Assembly: GCA_002633005.1 (NCBI GenBank)
Contig: NMRA01000230.1
Coordinates: forward strand, 323,271 to 387,270
Direction: 5' to 3'
Length of the DNA: 64,000 nt
Origin: Phoronis australis
Lineage: Eukaryota; Phoronida; Phoronidae
Shown here: positions 61,358 to 64,000 of the stretch, one piece after another
Layout: every line of letters starts with the position of its first letter
Position numbering within the stretch: position 1 is the stretch's first letter
The notes under the pieces: model-generated
The model's input: the letters and a program-made list of their open reading frames with translations, nothing else
Told to the model about the DNA's origin: nothing
Databases searched by the model: none
Position numbers and translations under genes: made by a program

Positions 61358-62737
61358 CTCTGGTGAACAGACAGTGTAGTGACATATCCGATCACTTTGA
61401 GAGACATTTACTGACTGAAAGAAATTCTGGTATCACCTGGTATTTGCCACCAAGAAACTCTCTGGTTCTGCAGTTGATGAACTCTGAGTAAACATCTATT
61501 GTGGAAGTACTATAATGGTGATCACCTGACTATTGTGACTGGACATTGGACAAGGTGGCTTCCATTGAGCACTGTTCCTCTATTTGATAAATTGTTTACT
61601 GAATGAGGGTGACAGGGACTCTAGTATATGAGTTACGATGGTTGCTGGAGTTGGGACACTCATCAAGAGTTTGTGTTTCTTCTCTGAACAGTTTGGCTTG
61701 TTACGACAGAGTCCAGGTTGAACGCACAGTGGCCTATTTGTGAAAGAACACTCTTAAACTTGAAAATTACCTTTTTGAGGTCGGATTTGGTCAATTTGGC
61801 ATATTTCACTTATTCCGAGAGGTGTTCTGAACCTTTTTAGATGTTAGCTGTTTTTCAAACTGGAAGTGTGACACCGTAACCGTGTTGCACAATGCAAACT
61901 CTTTGTGTGAGCTTCAGACTCACAGTTTTATTAGTTTCATTACCTGTTAATTAGTCTAAGAGGAACTCAGTACAGGTAAAAACTGACCCTTGGATGATGA
62001 TCCTCTAAAGTTCCTAGTTTGCTAATGCCCTTTGAATTCAGACCAACTGCTTGAACTTCTTGGTCACCTTGATATGTCATAAAACTATAGATGCCTGTTG
62101 ACTGTTGGCAGCCCTGCCAGTGGTGCCCTCTATTGTGTTGACAGAGAATGGGGTGATTGAAACTTGCACTTCAGTTGACAAAGTCAGTTGTGTTTTGGCT
62201 TGAATTTTCATTCTGTAGCAGGTCAGTCATGATGGCGTCATTGCTCAAGTCAAATGGCTATAATTGTGTCATGTACCGGGACTGGGTTTGTAAGTAAGAG
62301 GGTGCCTTGGCCATTGGTCACAGATACCAGAATGGAAAATTGAGAAAACACAGAACGCAGATCATCTAATACTTTTGGAACTTTCTCACTGAGTCACTTC
62401 CAGTTTGAAGGATTTTGTTTTTATGGAAGTTGACTAAAGAAGTTCAAAACACCTTTGATATGTGTTGAATTGACTAGGAATGCCTGAAACAAATGCATTG
62501 TTCCGCCCCTTTAAAATATACAGTGTACGAGTATAATTGTACATTTTTAATCTTTATACAACTGTAAAGTTCATACAGCTAGGTTTATTCTTTTACAGGC
62601 AATAGTCACTGACTCCCAGGAGTCTCGCATTTAGAGAACCAGTTTTCTCCATTGAATAGCAGCCTTCAAACTGATTCTCAAAATCTAGTAGGACCCCTGT
62701 CAGTGACCATTGTGGTTTTATTAATGAGCACAATAAA
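61358..62737 (+). other. NUBPL: Probable NUBPL 3' untranslated region
   Basis: No coding signal follows the stop. The first AATAAA I found downstream is at 62,732-62,737, which would give a 1.4-kb 3' UTR holding palindromic copy D. An earlier, non-canonical polyadenylation site is possible. Confidence 0.4.
62599..62714. repeat. Palindromic element with GAGAACCAG core, copy D
   Basis: Core TTAGAGAACCAG..TTCTCCATTGAATAGCAG..CTGATTCTCAAAA. Outer arms CAATAGTCACTGAC and GTCAGTGACCATTG are complementary but differ from the arms of the other copies. Confidence 0.7.
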
Positions 62738-63710
62738 AAATCAAACCAGAAAGGCTCAAGCAACTAAGCTACGATCTGTGGATGTTTTTTTCCCGAAATT
62801 ATTTGCAGAAAAACTCTTAATCTGAGAAGAAAATAGTTGATACCATGAGAAATTATACACCTTCCTGCATCTGTTGAAAGTGAGCCTGTTGGTTTCTTTT
62901 ACTTGTGGCTTACACTGAGTTACAGGTATGGGTAATTAGGCTTTCAGAATGATGACTTCAAGGCACATTATCTGAAATTCGCACACTCAGGTCCAGAATA
63001 CTGTTGATGGATAGATGGCGCTGTTAACATAGTTTTATTTGCTTATAGAAAAGTTACCCAGTTTACAAAATCCGCATCAGCTTGTTTGCCCCCTACCCTA
63101 GCGCCCCCTATCGTGAAGGAGAAACTGCTTTCAGCTAATGTTTCTGCAGTGAAGTAATTTTCTTAATTCCATAACTGTCAAGAATTATCTGTTAAAGCTT
63201 TCGGTAAAGCAATCAGGGCCCGGTCTCTAATCTTTGTACTCGAAAGGAACTCGAAACTATTTTTGGCAATTTCTCTTCTCCTTTTGTGCGAACTTAAGAT
63301 AATTGGTTATCAGACTGTGCTCGAATACATTATAGTTTATGCATAGGAGTTTCTAGTTCAAGTTTGCCCTTGAAGACCCTTATATTCGTGCTACAAACTC
63401 GAGTAAAAACTCGAAATTTCGAGTTCAAACACGAACTTATTGCTTTAATATTGGGTTTACAAACTGTGAACTAAGGGCAATAAATTATCTACGTAAGTTA
63501 TTGTGTACTGGAGCATAGAATAATAGACACTTATCTTGATTTCGCCCAAAAGTAGAAAATGCCAAATTTCGAGTTCCATTTCGAGTAAAAAGATTGTAGA
63601 CCGGGCCCAGGATTTAAGGATATATTTCGCACCCTTTATCTGGCTTTAAAACGATATTATTAATCGAATTCCGGTAGAATAAGCTCTTTCGCTATAAAAA
63701 ATGTGTCTTG
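62738..63710. other. Downstream intergenic sequence
   Basis: No gene seen. It contains the MITE-like element at 63,216-63,609. Confidence 0.6.
63216..63609. mobile_element. MITE-like element, GGGTCTAATTTA family, second copy
   Basis: Left GGGCCCGGTCTCTAATCTTT and reversed right GGGCCCGGTCTACAATCTTT begin imperfect inverted repeats of about 85 bp (ACTCGAAA..GGAACTCGAAA..TTTTGG..CGAA..AAGATAA). Same family as 1,736-2,160, with better preserved ends. Confidence 0.75.
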
Positions 63711-63716
63711 TCATAT

Positions 63717-63869
63717 TCTCTTACCCTGATAGGATTCCATTTCCTTTGCCAACAATTCGAAATGATAGGGTTTCCCGCCAACGTCAATAAAATTTGAATC
63801 GTTTTCTGGCGTTGCTGATGATATTGTTCCTGTAGGTAACGAATGGAATCCTATCACGGTAAGAAACAT
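63717..63869 (-). CDS. Candidate first exon of an unknown secreted protein
   Basis: Reverse strand. ATG at 63,869 begins MFLTVIGFHSLPTGTIS, a short signal-like start, followed by SNFIDVGGKPYHFELLAKE and MESYQ, then a good GTAAGA donor after phase 1. The open frame extends upstream of the ATG without another ATG. I do not recognise the protein and found no following exon between 61.4 and 63.7 kb. A short inverted repeat (ATAGGATTCCAT / ATGGAATCCTAT) at its two ends argues for a repeat instead. Confidence 0.22.
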
Positions 63870-64000
63870 GAGACTGATTTTATGAGAGCCGAAAGGCGTT
63901 TTTTTTTTTTCGTCTTTTGCCAATTAAAGTGGACGAAGGGCAGCTTTAAACCTGATTCGGCTAAAAACATCCGAGATGCCTAGTTTATTTTTTCAAAAAC

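Overview
The window is invertebrate animal nuclear DNA. It has small exons with GT-AG junctions, large AT-rich introns packed with simple repeats and short inverted-repeat elements, and two recognisable split genes. The EGF-rich secreted protein, the animal-type NUBPL and the likely allelic polymorphism fit a highly polymorphic marine invertebrate, possibly a deuterostome such as an amphioxus or hemichordate. The species cannot be fixed from the sequence.

Minus strand, about 50.4 kb down to 4.7 kb: a large gene for a secreted or membrane protein. I joined 14 exons whose phases all match, giving 910 residues: a signal peptide, one N-terminal laminin-G-like domain, 17 complete EGF repeats and the start of an 18th. 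The 3' part lies beyond the left edge. The first coding exon (37 bases, 50,378-50,414) is separated from the second by about 25.5 kb.

Plus strand, 51.2-61.4 kb: a complete nine-exon NUBPL gene (mitochondrial P-loop iron-sulfur protein for complex I assembly), 319 codons, with an Arg-rich N-terminus, a KGGVGKST nucleotide-binding loop and a CPSC metal-binding motif. The two start codons are 786 bp apart and divergent, so the genes may share a promoter region.

The rest is intron or flank. It holds perfect and degenerate minisatellites, at least six families of short inverted-repeat (MITE-like) elements, a tRNA-derived SINE-like head, two hammerhead-ribozyme-like motifs (one inside a 931-bp insertion with a 4-bp target duplication), and three large near-identical duplications. 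Those duplications and one array each adjoin a single N, which suggests that alternative haplotypes were assembled side by side.

The most distinctive observations are the 931-bp insertion caught beside its empty site, the fossil copies of an EGF exon end and its splice donor, and a palindromic family with a shared core but differing self-complementary arms. No complete autonomous transposon, rRNA, clean tRNA or CRISPR array was seen.
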